Positions 13,281 through 26,573 of a DNA stretch of 64,000 bases are shown here, piece by piece. Numbering within the stretch: the first letter of the stretch is position 1; the number at the start of each line of letters is the position of its first letter. Under the pieces are notes generated by a model. That model worked only from the letters and a program-made list of their open reading frames with translations, was not told the DNA's origin and did not search any database. Location: assembly GCA_012728315.1 (NCBI GenBank), contig JAAYFI010000027.1:1-64000 (forward strand), read 5' to 3'. This DNA is from Gammaproteobacteria bacterium (lineage in GTDB: Bacteria; Pseudomonadota; Gammaproteobacteria; Pseudomonadales; Pseudomonadaceae). The position numbers and the translations under genes were made by a program.

Positions 13281-14996
13281 TTAACAGGGGCTCAGGCTTG
13301 AAACGACCAGTTGCAAACTCTCATTGCCACGAAACTCATTGACATCCAGTGTATAAGCCACCTGTGCCTCTTGAATGGTTGGATTGGGCCAAATATCCAG
13401 ATCTATATTAAAGGCAATAGCATCCACAGGTGGTGCATTTTCAGCACTTTGTAAAACTAACTTTAAGTGCTTTTCACCCACCAGCCTTTGACTCAGTATT
13501 CTAAAATCCCCATGAAACAAAGGCTCGGGAAAGCGCTGCCCCCAGGGACCCGCATGACGTAACTGTTGCGCTAACTGCATATCAAACTCATGGGCGGCAA
13601 GGCTGCCATCTGAATAAATCCGCCCAGTTAAATCGTCCTCTGTAAGCAAGCTGCGCACCTGCGCATCAAAAGCTTTAGCAAAAGCGTCATAGTGTTCTTG
13701 CGGCAAAGTTAATCCTGCCGCCATCGCATGTCCGCCAAATTTACTGATCAAATTTGGTGTGCGCGCAGCTACAGCATCCAAAGCATCACGGATGTGCAAC
13801 CCTGGGATCGATCGCGCCGAGCCTTTAAGCTGACCATCTCCCGCATCCGCAAAGGCTATGACGGGTCGGTGATAACGCTCTTTCATCCGCGATGCCAAAA
13901 TACCAATCACGCCCTGATGCCACTCCGGCTCAAATAAGCACAGACCAAAAGGCAAGTTATCCAACGGCAAATCTTTAAGCTGCACCAAAGCTTCACGCTG
14001 CATACTGTGCTCAATCAGCTTACGGTCTTGATTGAGCTGATCCAGTTGTTGCGCCCGCTGCATGGCCTCATCGGCATCCTCACAGAGCAAACACTCAATC
14101 CCTAGACTGATATCGTCTAAGCGGCCTGCGGCATTGAGGCGCGGACCGACAATAAAGCCTAAGTCGGTTGAGACCAAGCGACGATAATCGCGGCGCGCCA
14201 CCTCCAAAATAGCGCGCAAACCGGGCCGGGCACGACCTGCACGAATCCGCGCTAACCCTTGATGCACTAAAATGCGATTATTCGCATCTAATGGCACCAC
14301 ATCGGCAACACTGCCAAGCGCCACTAAATCCAGTAACTCAGCCAGATTGGGCTCTGGTATCCCTTGCTGAGTAAACCAGCCCAGATGACGTAAGTGTGCA
14401 CGCAGCCCTAGCAACACATAAAACATCACACCGACACCGGCCAAAGCTTTGCTCGGAAACTCACAGCCAGGCTGATTGGGATTCACAATGGCATCGGCAG
14501 TAGGCAGCTCAGCGCCCGGCAGGTGATGATCGGTAACCAGCACTTTTAGCCCAGCGGCTTGCGCTGCGGCAACCCCCTCAAGACTAGAAATACCATTGTC
14601 CACAGTGACCAGCACATCGGGTTGTCGCTGTAAGGCCACCTCAACAATTTCAGGTGTCAAACCATAGCCGTAATCAAAACGGTTGGGCACTAAGTAGTCA
14701 ACATGTGCCGCACCGAGCATGCGCAAACCCAGCACGGCAACACAGCTGGCCGTTGCCCCATCCGCATCAAAATCACCCACGATTAAAATTCGTTGACGCA
14801 ACTCAAGCGCTTGCGCCAGTAAGTGCACCGCGTCCTCCATTCCTTTGAGCAAATGGGTCGGCAACAGTCGCGCCAGACCTTTTTCTAACTCAATGGCACT
14901 CTGCACGCCGCGCGCTGCATAAATCCGCGTCAGCAGCGGTGGAATATCACCTAAATTAGGTAAAACATCAGGTAGCGGTCGTTGTTCAATACGCAT
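13281..14996 (-). CDS. recJ: Single-strand DNA exonuclease RecJ
   Basis: This 571-residue 5'-to-3' exonuclease acts in recombination and mismatch repair. The DHH-family metal motifs are clear: DFDADGATASC near residue 75, VTVDNG, VTDHHLPGAELP near 155 and the conserved GPRLNAAGRL near 285. The C-terminal DHHA1 part carries SKFGGHAMAAGLT, followed by the OB-fold domain. Length is normal. It sits on the minus strand with prfB and lysS downstream, separated from prfB by about 100 bases. Confidence 0.97.
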   Translation of the reverse strand: MRIEQRPLPDVLPNLGDIPPLLTRIYAARGVQSAIELEKGLARLLPTHLLKGMEDAVHLLAQALELRQRILIVGDFDADGATASCVAVLGLRMLGAAHVDYLVPNRFDYGYGLTPEIVEVALQRQPDVLVTVDNGISSLEGVAAAQAAGLKVLVTDHHLPGAELPTADAIVNPNQPGCEFPSKALAGVGVMFYVLLGLRAHLRHLGWFTQQGIPEPNLAELLDLVALGSVADVVPLDANNRILVHQGLARIRAGRARPGLRAILEVARRDYRRLVSTDLGFIVGPRLNAAGRLDDISLGIECLLCEDADEAMQRAQQLDQLNQDRKLIEHSMQREALVQLKDLPLDNLPFGLCLFEPEWHQGVIGILASRMKERYHRPVIAFADAGDGQLKGSARSIPGLHIRDALDAVAARTPNLISKFGGHAMAAGLTLPQEHYDAFAKAFDAQVRSLLTEDDLTGRIYSDGSLAAHEFDMQLAQQLRHAGPWGQRFPEPLFHGDFRILSQRLVGEKHLKLVLQSAENAPPVDAIAFNIDLDIWPNPTIQEAQVAYTLDVNEFRGNESLQLVVSSLSPC

Positions 14997-15054
14997 AACA
15001 GTGTGTGTACTCTTTATATGTCCAACTCAAACCCATAGGGCCATGCACTTAAAC

Positions 15055-15603
15055 TCAAGCTGAGTCACGCTCGCCATGCAACCACTCCAACTCAATCGTG
15101 TGCTGGCCGCGCTCATCAGTAATAAACACATCACCATCACTGATCATCACGCTCCAGTTAATTGAGCGCGGCAAATCTTCGGCCAAGTTGCCCAGTGACT
15201 CTTGACTAATGGCCAGCACGCTTAGGTTTTTTAAAGTGCGCACTTGATCAAGCTCTTTACTGACCCAGGTACGCAAACTGCCGTACGCCAAAACGCTGAA
15301 ACGCTCACCTCGGCGCGAACACCACGTCATCCGCTCAGCAGTGGGCTGGCCCACTTCAATCCAGTGTAAAATGCGACCGTCTAAACTTTTTTCCCATAGC
15401 GCAGGCTCGTCAACATTGGACAAACCACGGCCAAACTCAATCTGCTCAGCATGCCAAATAGCCCGCGCTAACAGTCGTGCCAGTAAGCGCTCTGCGGTCT
15501 CCGAAGGATGGCGTGCCATACTGAAGCGCAAGGTTTCATACAGATTACGATCCATATCTGTCAGGTTCAGCTCAACTTTATAAGGCGTTGCTTGCAGAGC
15601 CAT
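15055..15603 (-). CDS. YaeQ family protein
   Basis: This 182-residue protein opens MALQATPYKVELNLTDMDR and contains HPSETAERLLARLLA, GRGLSNVDEPALW and WIEVGQP, all hallmarks of the YaeQ family. YaeQ adopts a variant of the PD-(D/E)xK nuclease fold, and an old proposal linked it to transcription anti-termination. The actual role is unsettled. It is a stand-alone gene on the same strand as recJ, about 60 bases upstream of it, and may share its transcript. Confidence 0.9.
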   Translation of the reverse strand: MALQATPYKVELNLTDMDRNLYETLRFSMARHPSETAERLLARLLARAIWHAEQIEFGRGLSNVDEPALWEKSLDGRILHWIEVGQPTAERMTWCSRRGERFSVLAYGSLRTWVSKELDQVRTLKNLSVLAISQESLGNLAEDLPRSINWSVMISDGDVFITDERGQHTIELEWLHGERDSA

Positions 15604-15832
15604 GTTTTCTTCTCAGTGAGTAATAAAGCAGATAAGTCTAACCTGTTCTGCCCTTGTCTGCCTCACGCCAATACCTAAGCCATCACCCGCACGCGCTAAG
15701 ATTATTGATATAAAACAATCCAGCGGCATGCTAAATGGTGGTCTTTACCCCTAAACATGCCGCATAATGTGCACCGTTGCGCACTTGCAAGACCCAGTAG
15801 TCACTTTTCGTGGATGGAGCTCGATAACTGTA

Positions 15833-16360
15833 ATGATTGGTTTTAGCCGTTTTATGCTGTTTATCGGCTTTTGCATCACATCGGCACTGGCGTGTGCTGA
15901 TGACAACTCGCTTATTATTCCAGCTACAGAGCAATGCTCCTTAGAACGTTTCAGCAGCGAACCCAAAATCGCTTTTGACGAATGCCTAAACTTCGCTCAG
16001 CTTGGCTATGCTGACGCACAGTTTGTCTTAGGTGAATACTGGTACCAAGGCAAGCTCACCCCGCGCGACTACCAGCAAGCACTAAAATGGTTTGAACAGG
16101 CGTCAGTGCAAGGCCATGCCAACGCACAATTACGCCTGGGCACTATGTTTTATCGCGGCGAAGGTGTGCCCAGCAACAGTATCCAAGCCTATATCGTTCT
16201 GAAAATGTCAGCGATCAACGGCTCAGACGAAGCCCTTGATGCAGCCGATCGTGTTGCAGCACAAATGCAACACTCAGAGCTTGAAGTGGCCAATCAAGTG
16301 CTGGCACAAATTTTCCGCAGCTACTTACTTGAGTTAAGCAACGAAACCTACGCTCCGTAA
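15833..16360 (+). CDS. Exported Sel1-repeat protein
   Basis: This is a 175-residue protein if begun at 15833. A signal peptide (MIGFSRFMLFIGFCITSALA, then CADD) precedes two or three Sel1-like repeats between residues about 50 and 130 (GYADAQFVLGEYWYQG, GHANAQLRLGTMFYRGEG). Sel1 repeats are alpha-helical hairpins for protein contacts, often in envelope proteins. The longer frame from 15767 would place 22 polar residues before the signal sequence and is less likely. The next gene, for a DUF3530 protein, starts 46 bases on. Confidence 0.82.
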   Translation: MIGFSRFMLFIGFCITSALACADDNSLIIPATEQCSLERFSSEPKIAFDECLNFAQLGYADAQFVLGEYWYQGKLTPRDYQQALKWFEQASVQGHANAQLRLGTMFYRGEGVPSNSIQAYIVLKMSAINGSDEALDAADRVAAQMQHSELEVANQVLAQIFRSYLLELSNETYAP

Positions 16361-16406
16361 GCACGTAAACGTCGACCTGTATGATTGGCGAAAGAGGGAG
16401 ATCTGC

Positions 16407-17486
16407 ATGTCAACTTTATCTGTCGCAGCCGTACTACTCGCCAGCGGGCTCTATTGTGCAAGCGTGCTGGCTGAGTCGCCACCCAGCGCGGAGTCGCCCG
16501 CAACAGAAGCAAACCAGGCGGCGATACAGGCTGCACCCCGCGCGCCACTGATTGAGCGTACGATTCTGAATGCTCAAGCCATCCAATTCAGCAGCGATGC
16601 TGAGCAACTCATTAGCCTAAGCACCCCAACAGAGCACTTCTCTGCATTATTTTTACCGGCGAATGTCGGCGTCGCGCGTGGTTTAGTTATTTTACTGCCC
16701 GGAACAGGTGAAACCTTTGATTGGCCTATGACTATTGGCCCACTGCGCAGAAAATTACCCAATGCAGGCTGGCACACCCTCAGTCTCAACTTACCAGAAC
16801 CTCCAGCCGCGGCCCTGACCGCGAACCAGCTGATTGCCGAGCCGGTGGCCGAACAAATTGTTATTCAACCGCCCGCGCCTCTTGAAACACCTGCAGAGAC
16901 TGCATTAGAGGACGAAGTAGAGCCTGAGACAGAGGTTCCTGAGCCTGTTGATGAGCCTATTGAAGAACCTGCTGAAGAAGAAACAGCGCCGCCCTTAGAC
17001 GACGACGCTAATAATCCAGAGCCTTTAGCGCCTGAGCCTCTACCTCTACCCGTACCAGACTACCCTGAACGCATCAGTAATTTTATTGATGCCGCCATCG
17101 CTTATGCAGCCAGCCTAAATGCACCTGAGGTGATCTTACTGGGGCACCGCGAAGGGGCGCATTGGGCTCTTGCCTACCAGTCCCAACACAATTCGGCTGT
17201 GCCAATACGCACGGTTTTAATTGCCGCACACAGCGACACAGCCATTGAAGAATCATTTGAAAACTTGATCAATGCCAGTGTTCACCCCATTGCAGACTTT
17301 TATTATAAGAACCCTGCCAATAATGACCGCGAGGCTTTGCAGCGCCTCAATGCAAGTCGCCGAGCTCAATTACAGCAATACCAGCAAATCGGCCTATCCG
17401 CTGAATCGGGTGTTCAAAGTATTGACCAAGAGCTTTTATTTCGGCGGGTTAAAGGCTGGCTAAATAAGCCTCAGAAACCTGAGTAA
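16407..17486 (+). CDS. DUF3530 family protein (alpha/beta-hydrolase-like, exported)
   Basis: This 359-residue protein has a signal peptide, then an alpha/beta-hydrolase-like core split by a long acidic proline-rich linker (about residues 155-225, mostly Glu, Pro and Asp). The oxyanion-like strand GLVILLPGTGETFDWP and a nucleophile-elbow-like LLGHREGAHWAL are visible, which places it in the DUF3530 family. The elbow has Arg where active serine hydrolases have Ser (G-H-R-E-G), so catalysis by the usual serine mechanism is doubtful. An AAAGAGGGAGA ribosome site lies before the ATG. The neighbouring genes encode Sel1-repeat and cytochrome c4 proteins. Confidence 0.8.
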   Translation: MSTLSVAAVLLASGLYCASVLAESPPSAESPATEANQAAIQAAPRAPLIERTILNAQAIQFSSDAEQLISLSTPTEHFSALFLPANVGVARGLVILLPGTGETFDWPMTIGPLRRKLPNAGWHTLSLNLPEPPAAALTANQLIAEPVAEQIVIQPPAPLETPAETALEDEVEPETEVPEPVDEPIEEPAEEETAPPLDDDANNPEPLAPEPLPLPVPDYPERISNFIDAAIAYAASLNAPEVILLGHREGAHWALAYQSQHNSAVPIRTVLIAAHSDTAIEESFENLINASVHPIADFYYKNPANNDREALQRLNASRRAQLQQYQQIGLSAESGVQSIDQELLFRRVKGWLNKPQKPE

Positions 17487-17532
17487 CACACTGCAAGCTC
17501 GTCTGCAGGATCACTATAAGAATGGATACTTT

Positions 17533-18156
17533 ATGCGCACACTATTTTTAATTTTCTTAAGCACCTTCGCCAGTTTCAGCTTTGCGAGCCAAACAGCCAT
17601 GCAAGCACTCAATGCACTTCTAGCGGATCCCGCTGCACAGGAGCAGGCCTATGAGGCGGGCTATGAGCGCATCACCTTTTGCAAGCATTGCCACGGCGAA
17701 GACGGCAACAGTAAACGTAAAAACATTCCCAACCTTGCCGAACAAAATCCAATTTACTTATTTAAGGCCTTTGAAAAGTTTGCCAATGGCGAGCGTAAAG
17801 ACTTTGTCATGTCTAAATTGGCAAAAAACCTTACTCTAGAAGACCGCGTTAATATTGCGCTGTATTACGGCAAACAAAAAGTTATACCGCAGCCCGCAGA
17901 AAACCAAAGTTTAGCGGCCCAAGGTCAAGCTACATTTCAGCGGGTCTGCCAAGGCTGTCACGGCAGTAACGGTGAAGGCAAAGAAGATATGCCAAGACTG
18001 GCAGGTCAGCCGGCAGACTATATTATCAATACATTAAAAATCTTCCGCGACAAAGATCCTTCTCGCGCAGTTTCAGTAATGACCGGCATTACCGCACAGA
18101 TGAGTGACGCAGAGATCCTCTCGGTCGCCAGCTATATCCAAGAACTGGGCCTCTAA
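17533..18156 (+). CDS. Cytochrome c4 (di-heme, periplasmic)
   Basis: This 207-residue periplasmic electron carrier begins with a signal peptide (MRTLFLIFLSTFASFSFA). It has two covalent-heme sites, CKHCH near residue 50 and CQGCH near 140, each opening a class I cytochrome c domain with a distal methionine. The two-domain layout is that of cytochrome c4, which passes electrons to terminal oxidases. The first domain is preceded by about 30 extra residues (ALLADPAAQEQAYEAGYER), more like a cytochrome c4 variant than the P. aeruginosa major c4. It is convergent with djlA. Confidence 0.87.
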   Translation: MRTLFLIFLSTFASFSFASQTAMQALNALLADPAAQEQAYEAGYERITFCKHCHGEDGNSKRKNIPNLAEQNPIYLFKAFEKFANGERKDFVMSKLAKNLTLEDRVNIALYYGKQKVIPQPAENQSLAAQGQATFQRVCQGCHGSNGEGKEDMPRLAGQPADYIINTLKIFRDKDPSRAVSVMTGITAQMSDAEILSVASYIQELGL

Positions 18157-18163
18157 ATCGGCT

Positions 18164-20626
<2,463 letters not shown>

Positions 20627-20753
20627 GGTAATTCTCCAACGGTGCTAGCCGTTCTGTAGGGCATGCTTTATTATCGCTGATCTTTTCCAGCCCTTCGAGA
20701 GGCATGCTGGGTATTTATCACCAAGCGCATGCGGGAAGCACGGACACACACTT

Positions 20754-23531
20754 ATGGCAGTTAAATATATTTATCGCAAAACCTCCCCTCTACTGGCAAC
20801 CGGCGCTTTGTGCATCTTACAGCCTTTGTTCAGTAGCGGTATCGTTGCAGCACAACAGGTTGACTGTAAAGCCAGCGCCAATGGCGGCTGGGCCTGCAGC
20901 TCTATCGAGAGCCCAGCAGCGCTACCACCACGCCCCACGGCAACACAGGTCACCAGCAACGCTAAACAAGAAACTCGCACAACAGCACGCGTCAGCAAAT
21001 CCGCAACGCCCGCTACTGCTCAGCCCGCATCAGTCACTGATAGCCGCGGTAAAGCTCTAGCGGCGCGCAGCCCAGACTACAGTCATCTTGACTGGGTGCC
21101 ACGTGAGCAGCTCAGCGCAGAACAACTGGCTGAAGTAGGCCCTTACTGCAGTGGCGACTATATTGAACCTGTACGCCCCGGAATGAACGATACAACGGCC
21201 TTTAAAGATGCGCCTTTGTATATCAATGCTGGGGCAACACGCTATGAGCAAAACTCTGAAATTGCCACTTTAGCTGGCGATGTAGTGATGCGTCAGGCCA
21301 GTTTGCAAATTGAAGCCGATGAAGCCAGCTTATATCAGCAAGACAACCTGGGTGAACTCAAAGGCAATGTACGTATTCGTGACCGCAATGCGCTGATGGT
21401 GGGTGACCGTGCAGAACTGCAGCTCGATAGTGGTGCGGCAAAAGTTGAAAACGCTGAATACGTTATGCATGCCGGCAATACTCGCGGTAGCGCGCAATAT
21501 ATTCGACGCCAAGAAGACGCTATTATTCGCCTTAAAGATGGTACTTATACCAGTTGTGAACCCGGCAGCAATGCTTGGCATTTAAAAGGCAACAACGTCA
21601 CCCTTAACCCAAACACAGGTTTTGGTAGTGCAACCAACGTGACTTTGCGCGTCAAAAATATACCGGTTTTCTATACCCCTTATATTCACTTTCCAATTGA
21701 TGACCGACGCCAATCGGGTTTCTTGCCGCCGAGCTTCAGCTACAGCAATAACAAGGGTGTAGATTTAACCACACCATACTACTTCAACTTAGCGCCGAAC
21801 TTTGATGCAACGCTCTACCCTAATTACATGTCTAAACGCGGTCTGCTCACTGAAGGTGAATTCCGTTATCTAGGCAAACAAAGCGAAACACGCATTGGTG
21901 GTGCGACGCTTAGCGACAGCGAAGACGAGCGCAAAAAACAGTCGGAATATCAGAAGAACCGCTGGATGTATACTGTGCAGCATGAACATGGCTTTAACTC
22001 ACGCCTACTCGCCTCACTGGATTACACCGATATCAGCGATCCCTATTACTTCCAAGATTTGCGCAGCAATTTAATAACCGGCTCTGATTCAACACTGGAT
22101 CAAAAAGCTGACCTCACTTGGCGTGGCGATAGCTACACCGCCAAATTGGGTGTACATGCCTATGAAATGGCTAATATCACCGATATTACGCCCTACGATC
22201 GCTTGCCACAGTTTAGTCTAGCCGGTGCTCTGCCGATGCAGCCGGCCGGCTTACAAATGACCTATAACACCGAGTGGACGCGCTTTGATCGTTCATTAAG
22301 AAAAGGCGTTTACTTTGACAAGGACGGCAACCCCGAGCCTTGGAATGACACACGTCTAAGCGGCTTAGACCGCGCCAACGGTGATCGTTTACATCTTGAG
22401 CCAGCAATCAGCTTACCGATGAACTGGAGCTGGGGTTTTGTTAAGCCGGCTGTTAAGTACGCCTATACGCGTTATGACTTAACGCTAGACAGCCAGGGTA
22501 AGAATAATCTGCAAGCATCTAACAGAAAATTCAACAGCACACCTGATCGCAGCGTGCCGATTTACAGTGTGGATAGCGGCTTGTACTTTGACCGCAATAC
22601 CAACTGGTTTGGCACAGATTACCGACAAACCTTAGAGCCGCGTTTGTTCTATCTGTATGTGCCGAATGAAGATCAGTCCGATCTACCGCTGTTTGATACT
22701 GGTGAAACACAATTCAGCTACGCCAGCCTCTTCCGTGATAACCGTTTTACCGGGCGTGACCGTATTGGCGATGCCAATCAAATCTCGCTTGGGGTCACCA
22801 ACCGCTGGTTAGAAAGCAATGGCTTTGAGCGTCAGCGCATTAGTTTTGGCCAGGCATTCTATCTTGCTGATCGAAAGGTTTTACTGTCAGGCAATGACTA
22901 TAAAGCAGTGAGAGCCAATACCACTTCGCGTTCACCTTACGCGTCTGAGTATATGCTGCGCTTTAACCAAGACTGGCGTATTAGTGCGGACTTGATGTGG
23001 GATCCTGATACACACCGCACCCGCTCGGGTAGCATCATGACGCATTATCAATCCCAAGCTGATTTAAATAAAATCATCAACTTCGGCTACCGTTACCGCA
23101 ATGATAGTAATCATTACAACTATAATACGGGCCGCTGGGAAACTGGCAGCGCTGACTATACTGATGCCAGTGGCAAGACTTACAAAGACTTCTATAAAAT
23201 CCAACAAACGGATACATCCTTTATGTGGCCAGTGGTGCCGCGCTGGAATGTTATCGGGCGCTGGCAGTATGACTACAACCGCGACAGCACACTGGAAGCC
23301 TTTGGTGGCTTTGAGTATGACAGCTGCTGCTGGAAGCTACGTTTAATCAACCGCTACTGGGTTGACTATGATGAGCGCAATATGAGACCACAAGACAACC
23401 GTAAAGGTGATCACGGAGTATTCCTGCAGATCGTCTTAAAAGGTTTGGGTGGTGTAACCGGTAACAAAGTAGAGACATTCCTCGATGAAGGCATCCAAGG
23501 CTACCGTGAACGTGAAGACAATGCTTATTAA
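20754..23531 (+). CDS. lptD: LPS-assembly outer-membrane protein LptD
   Basis: This 925-residue outer-membrane beta-barrel forms, with LptE, the pore that inserts lipopolysaccharide in the outer leaflet. A signal region comes first. A pseudomonad-type low-complexity segment rich in Ala/Thr follows (to about residue 120), then the periplasmic OstA/jellyroll domain (about 155-290), then the barrel. Cysteines in CEPGSNAW and near the C-terminus (DSCCWKL) are placed for the disulfides that LptD needs. The surA start codon lies inside its last codons. lptD-surA-pdxA is the conserved order. Confidence 0.97.
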   Translation: MAVKYIYRKTSPLLATGALCILQPLFSSGIVAAQQVDCKASANGGWACSSIESPAALPPRPTATQVTSNAKQETRTTARVSKSATPATAQPASVTDSRGKALAARSPDYSHLDWVPREQLSAEQLAEVGPYCSGDYIEPVRPGMNDTTAFKDAPLYINAGATRYEQNSEIATLAGDVVMRQASLQIEADEASLYQQDNLGELKGNVRIRDRNALMVGDRAELQLDSGAAKVENAEYVMHAGNTRGSAQYIRRQEDAIIRLKDGTYTSCEPGSNAWHLKGNNVTLNPNTGFGSATNVTLRVKNIPVFYTPYIHFPIDDRRQSGFLPPSFSYSNNKGVDLTTPYYFNLAPNFDATLYPNYMSKRGLLTEGEFRYLGKQSETRIGGATLSDSEDERKKQSEYQKNRWMYTVQHEHGFNSRLLASLDYTDISDPYYFQDLRSNLITGSDSTLDQKADLTWRGDSYTAKLGVHAYEMANITDITPYDRLPQFSLAGALPMQPAGLQMTYNTEWTRFDRSLRKGVYFDKDGNPEPWNDTRLSGLDRANGDRLHLEPAISLPMNWSWGFVKPAVKYAYTRYDLTLDSQGKNNLQASNRKFNSTPDRSVPIYSVDSGLYFDRNTNWFGTDYRQTLEPRLFYLYVPNEDQSDLPLFDTGETQFSYASLFRDNRFTGRDRIGDANQISLGVTNRWLESNGFERQRISFGQAFYLADRKVLLSGNDYKAVRANTTSRSPYASEYMLRFNQDWRISADLMWDPDTHRTRSGSIMTHYQSQADLNKIINFGYRYRNDSNHYNYNTGRWETGSADYTDASGKTYKDFYKIQQTDTSFMWPVVPRWNVIGRWQYDYNRDSTLEAFGGFEYDSCCWKLRLINRYWVDYDERNMRPQDNRKGDHGVFLQIVLKGLGGVTGNKVETFLDEGIQGYREREDNAY

Positions 23532-24807
23532 ACCCTTATCAGCGTTGGTGCTGGCCAGCAGCTTGCTGGCTGGTAACGCCTACGCAGCTGAGCAACCCCT
23601 TGACCGTGTGGCAGCTATCGTGGATAACGATGTTGTCATGTATAGCCAATATAAGACGCGCCTTAACGAAGTGCTGCAAACCATCCGCAAGCGCGGTGTC
23701 GAGCTGCCACCTGAAGATGTGCTGCGCCAACAAGTGATGGACCGTCTAATTATTGATGCGCTACAACTGCAAATTGCCGAGCGCTCAGGTATTCGTGTCA
23801 CTGATGAAGAGCTTGCCGAATCGATGGCGACCATTGCCGAGCGTAATGGTTTGACCCAACACGAGTTTGAGCAAGCCTTAACCGCCGACGGTTTAACGTT
23901 ACAAGATGCACAAGAACAAATTCGTCAAGAAATGATGATCAGCCGTGTGCGCCAATACCGGGTTGCGGAACGCATTCAAGTCACCGACCAAGAAGTGCAA
24001 AATTTCTTATCATCTGACTTAGGTAAAATGCAGTTGGCTGAAGAGTTTTTATTGGCCAATATCCTTATTCCTGTACCTGATGCAGCGACCAGCGAAGACT
24101 TAGCTAAAGCAGAAAAAACCGTTACCACTGTGGTTGAACAACTGGAAAAAGGCGCTGATTTCTCTCAGCTGGCCATGACCTATTCAGCCAGTGAAAACGC
24201 TTTAGAGGGTGGTGAAATGGGCTGGCGTAAAGCCGCGCAATTGCCTCCTCCGTTTGATCGCATGCTCTCGAGCATGAGCGTCGGACAAGTCACTCAGCCC
24301 ACACGTACTGCCGGCGGCATTATTATGCTCAAGCTGCTGGATAAACGTGGTGACGAAGTGATGTACCGCGACGAAGTTCATGTGCGCCATATTTTGCTTA
24401 AACCGAGCGAAATTCGCAGCCCAGAAGAGACCAAGAAACTGGCCACACGCTTGTATGAACGTTTGCGCAGTGGAGAGGACTTTACCGAACTGGCCAAACA
24501 GTTTTCCGAAGATCCAGGCTCAGCTTTAAATGGCGGTGATTTAAACTGGATTGATCCCAATGCACTAGTGCCGGCATTCCGCGAGGAAATGGCCCGCACC
24601 GCCATTGGCGAGTTATCTAAACCCTTTGAAAGCCAGTTTGGCTGGCATGTGCTGCAAGTGCTTGATCGTCGCAGCACCGATAGCAGTGTGCAGATGCGCG
24701 AGCAACAAGCAATCAACTTGTTACGCAACCGTAAATATGATGAAGAACTGCAGCTGTGGTTACGTCAGATCCGTGACGAAGCCTATGTGGAGATTAAAAA
24801 CTTATGA
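23521..24807 (+). CDS. surA: Periplasmic chaperone/peptidyl-prolyl isomerase SurA
   Basis: This protein guides outer-membrane proteins, including LptD, across the periplasm. I place the start at 23521 ([18 protein letters not shown], 428 residues) because it opens a clean signal peptide ending at AYA. The longer frame lies wholly inside lptD. The SurA N-domain (about residues 25-150) precedes two parvulin domains (about 175-275 and 285-385), each with the LANILIP or VRHILLK strand. The start overlaps the lptD stop by 11 bases, and the stop overlaps pdxA by 4. Confidence 0.96.
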   Translation: MLIKPLSALVLASSLLAGNAYAAEQPLDRVAAIVDNDVVMYSQYKTRLNEVLQTIRKRGVELPPEDVLRQQVMDRLIIDALQLQIAERSGIRVTDEELAESMATIAERNGLTQHEFEQALTADGLTLQDAQEQIRQEMMISRVRQYRVAERIQVTDQEVQNFLSSDLGKMQLAEEFLLANILIPVPDAATSEDLAKAEKTVTTVVEQLEKGADFSQLAMTYSASENALEGGEMGWRKAAQLPPPFDRMLSSMSVGQVTQPTRTAGGIIMLKLLDKRGDEVMYRDEVHVRHILLKPSEIRSPEETKKLATRLYERLRSGEDFTELAKQFSEDPGSALNGGDLNWIDPNALVPAFREEMARTAIGELSKPFESQFGWHVLQVLDRRSTDSSVQMREQQAINLLRNRKYDEELQLWLRQIRDEAYVEIKNL

Positions 24808-25793
24808 CTTTGCGCTTTGCTTTAACACCGGGTGAACCTGCGGGCATAGGCCCAGACTTATGCTTGATGTTGGCACATGAGGTGCAGCCTTATCCGGTGA
24901 TTGCAATCAGCAACCGCCAGATGCTCAGTGAGCGCGCCGCACAACTGGGCTTACAAGTTAAGCTGATTGAGGTACAGCCTGATGCATGGCCGGATAAACC
25001 CGCGCCAGCGGACAGCCTTTATGTCTGGGATACGCCGCTGTACGAGCCCGTTGTCGCAGGCCAGCTCAACCAAGCCAATGCACAGCATGTATTAGAAACC
25101 CTGACGCGCGCAGGTCAAGGCTGTCTAGATGGGGCGTTTAGCGCAATGATTACAGCCCCCGTTCACAAGGGCATCATTAATGACGCCGGCGTCCCGTTTT
25201 CAGGCCACACTGAGTTTTTACAAAGCCTTACGCAAGCACCGCAAGTGGTCATGATGCTCGCCACTCACGGCTTACGCGTGGCGTTGGTGACCACGCATTT
25301 GCCGCTGCGCGATGTTGCAGATGCCATTACCAGTGAGCGCATCGAAACAATTACGCGCATTTTGCATGCAGACTTACAGAATAAGTTTGCCATCAAAAAA
25401 CCACGGATTTTAGTCTGTGGGCTCAATCCTCACGCTGGCGAAGACGGTCATTTAGGTCGTGAAGAGCTGGATATTATTCAGCCGACACTGGATCGCTTGC
25501 GTGCTGAAGGCATGGATTTAGTCGGACCATTACCGGCTGATACTTTGTTTACGCCGCACAATCTAAAACAGTGCGATGCAGTGTTGGCGATGTATCACGA
25601 TCAAGGCCTACCGGTACTCAAACACCGTGGTTTTGGTGCTGCCGTCAATATCACCCTAGGTATGCCGATCATTCGCACATCGGTCGATCATGGTACCGCG
25701 CTTGATTTAGCCGGTAGCGGTGAGATTGATACTGGCAGTCTACATATTGCTTTAGAAACAGCCTATCAAATGGCTGCGAGCAAGCCTGCTTAG
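24804..25793 (+). CDS. pdxA: 4-hydroxythreonine-4-phosphate dehydrogenase
   Basis: This 329-residue enzyme oxidises and decarboxylates 4-phosphohydroxy-threonine in pyridoxal 5'-phosphate synthesis. The family start [17 protein letters not shown] is present. Substrate and zinc ligands are visible in [29 protein letters not shown] and [12 protein letters not shown]. Its ATG overlaps the surA stop (ATGA). In P. aeruginosa ksgA, apaG and apaH follow. Here the operon ends at a hairpin and a convergent carbonic anhydrase gene. Confidence 0.96.
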   Translation: MTLRFALTPGEPAGIGPDLCLMLAHEVQPYPVIAISNRQMLSERAAQLGLQVKLIEVQPDAWPDKPAPADSLYVWDTPLYEPVVAGQLNQANAQHVLETLTRAGQGCLDGAFSAMITAPVHKGIINDAGVPFSGHTEFLQSLTQAPQVVMMLATHGLRVALVTTHLPLRDVADAITSERIETITRILHADLQNKFAIKKPRILVCGLNPHAGEDGHLGREELDIIQPTLDRLRAEGMDLVGPLPADTLFTPHNLKQCDAVLAMYHDQGLPVLKHRGFGAAVNITLGMPIIRTSVDHGTALDLAGSGEIDTGSLHIALETAYQMAASKPA

Positions 25794-25804
25794 CAATAGA
25801 TCCA

Positions 25805-25835
25805 CCTCACCCGCTTAAGAACTCCGCGGGTGAGG
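25805..25835. terminator. Terminator between pdxA and carbonic anhydrase gene
   Basis: A perfect 10-base stem CCTCACCCGC/GCGGGTGAGG with an 11-base loop is centred in the 55-base gap of two convergent genes, with TTTTATTATT downstream on the plus strand. Confidence 0.7.
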
Positions 25836-25848
25836 TTGAATGCTTTTA

Positions 25849-26487
25849 TTATTCCAGTGGACGTAAACGGTACTGCTCAGCCACCTGATCAATACCCCTA
25901 ATCGTCACATTCAGGTTTTTCCATAAACCATCTTTAATGCCGTAGACACAGCCATAAATCGATAGTTTTTGCCCGCGATGCCAAGCATTCTGGACAATCG
26001 AGGTATGACTGATATTGGCCACTTGCGCGATCGCATTTAATTCGCACAAGCGATCAACGCGCTCTTCTTCAGTGGGCAGCGCAGCCAGCTCTTCACGGTG
26101 CGTATAGTACAAATCGCGAATAGTACGTATCCAGCCATCGGTTAAACCGATTTGCTTATCCTGCATCGCTGCACGTACACCACCGCAACCATAGTGACCG
26201 GTCACCAAAATATGTTTCACTTTCAACACATCCACTGCATATTGAATGACCGATAAGCAGTTGAGATCTGTATGCAAAACCACATTGGCGATATTACGGT
26301 GTACAAATAAATCACCCGGCAACATACCAACAATTTCATTGGCTGGAACGCGCGCATCTGAACAGCCGATCCACAAATACTCTGGCGTCTGCTGCTTGGC
26401 AAGCTTTTCAAAAAAGGTTGGATCCTCTTTTTTAATTGACTCAGACCAACGGACATTATTGTCAAACAGCTGTTGTAATTCAGGCAT
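25849..26487 (-). CDS. can: Beta-class carbonic anhydrase
   Basis: This 212-residue enzyme interconverts CO2 and bicarbonate and so supplies bicarbonate for PEP carboxylase and fatty-acid synthesis. The zinc ligands of the beta class are in CSDARVPAN and HYGCGGVRA, and the Asp-Arg dyad is intact. The start at 26487 (MPELQQLFDNN) matches the E. coli Can type and has AGAGGAACCT as ribosome site, whereas the frame extends nine codons further. It is a single gene, convergent with pdxA. Confidence 0.94.
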   Translation of the reverse strand: MPELQQLFDNNVRWSESIKKEDPTFFEKLAKQQTPEYLWIGCSDARVPANEIVGMLPGDLFVHRNIANVVLHTDLNCLSVIQYAVDVLKVKHILVTGHYGCGGVRAAMQDKQIGLTDGWIRTIRDLYYTHREELAALPTEEERVDRLCELNAIAQVANISHTSIVQNAWHRGQKLSIYGCVYGIKDGLWKNLNVTIRGIDQVAEQYRLRPLE

Positions 26488-26573
26488 AGGTTCCTCTGTT
26501 TTTTTGTTACACACTAACTAGCCAAGGTGGGACACAACCCAAGCTTATACAGTCACACTTTTTACCATGGTGC

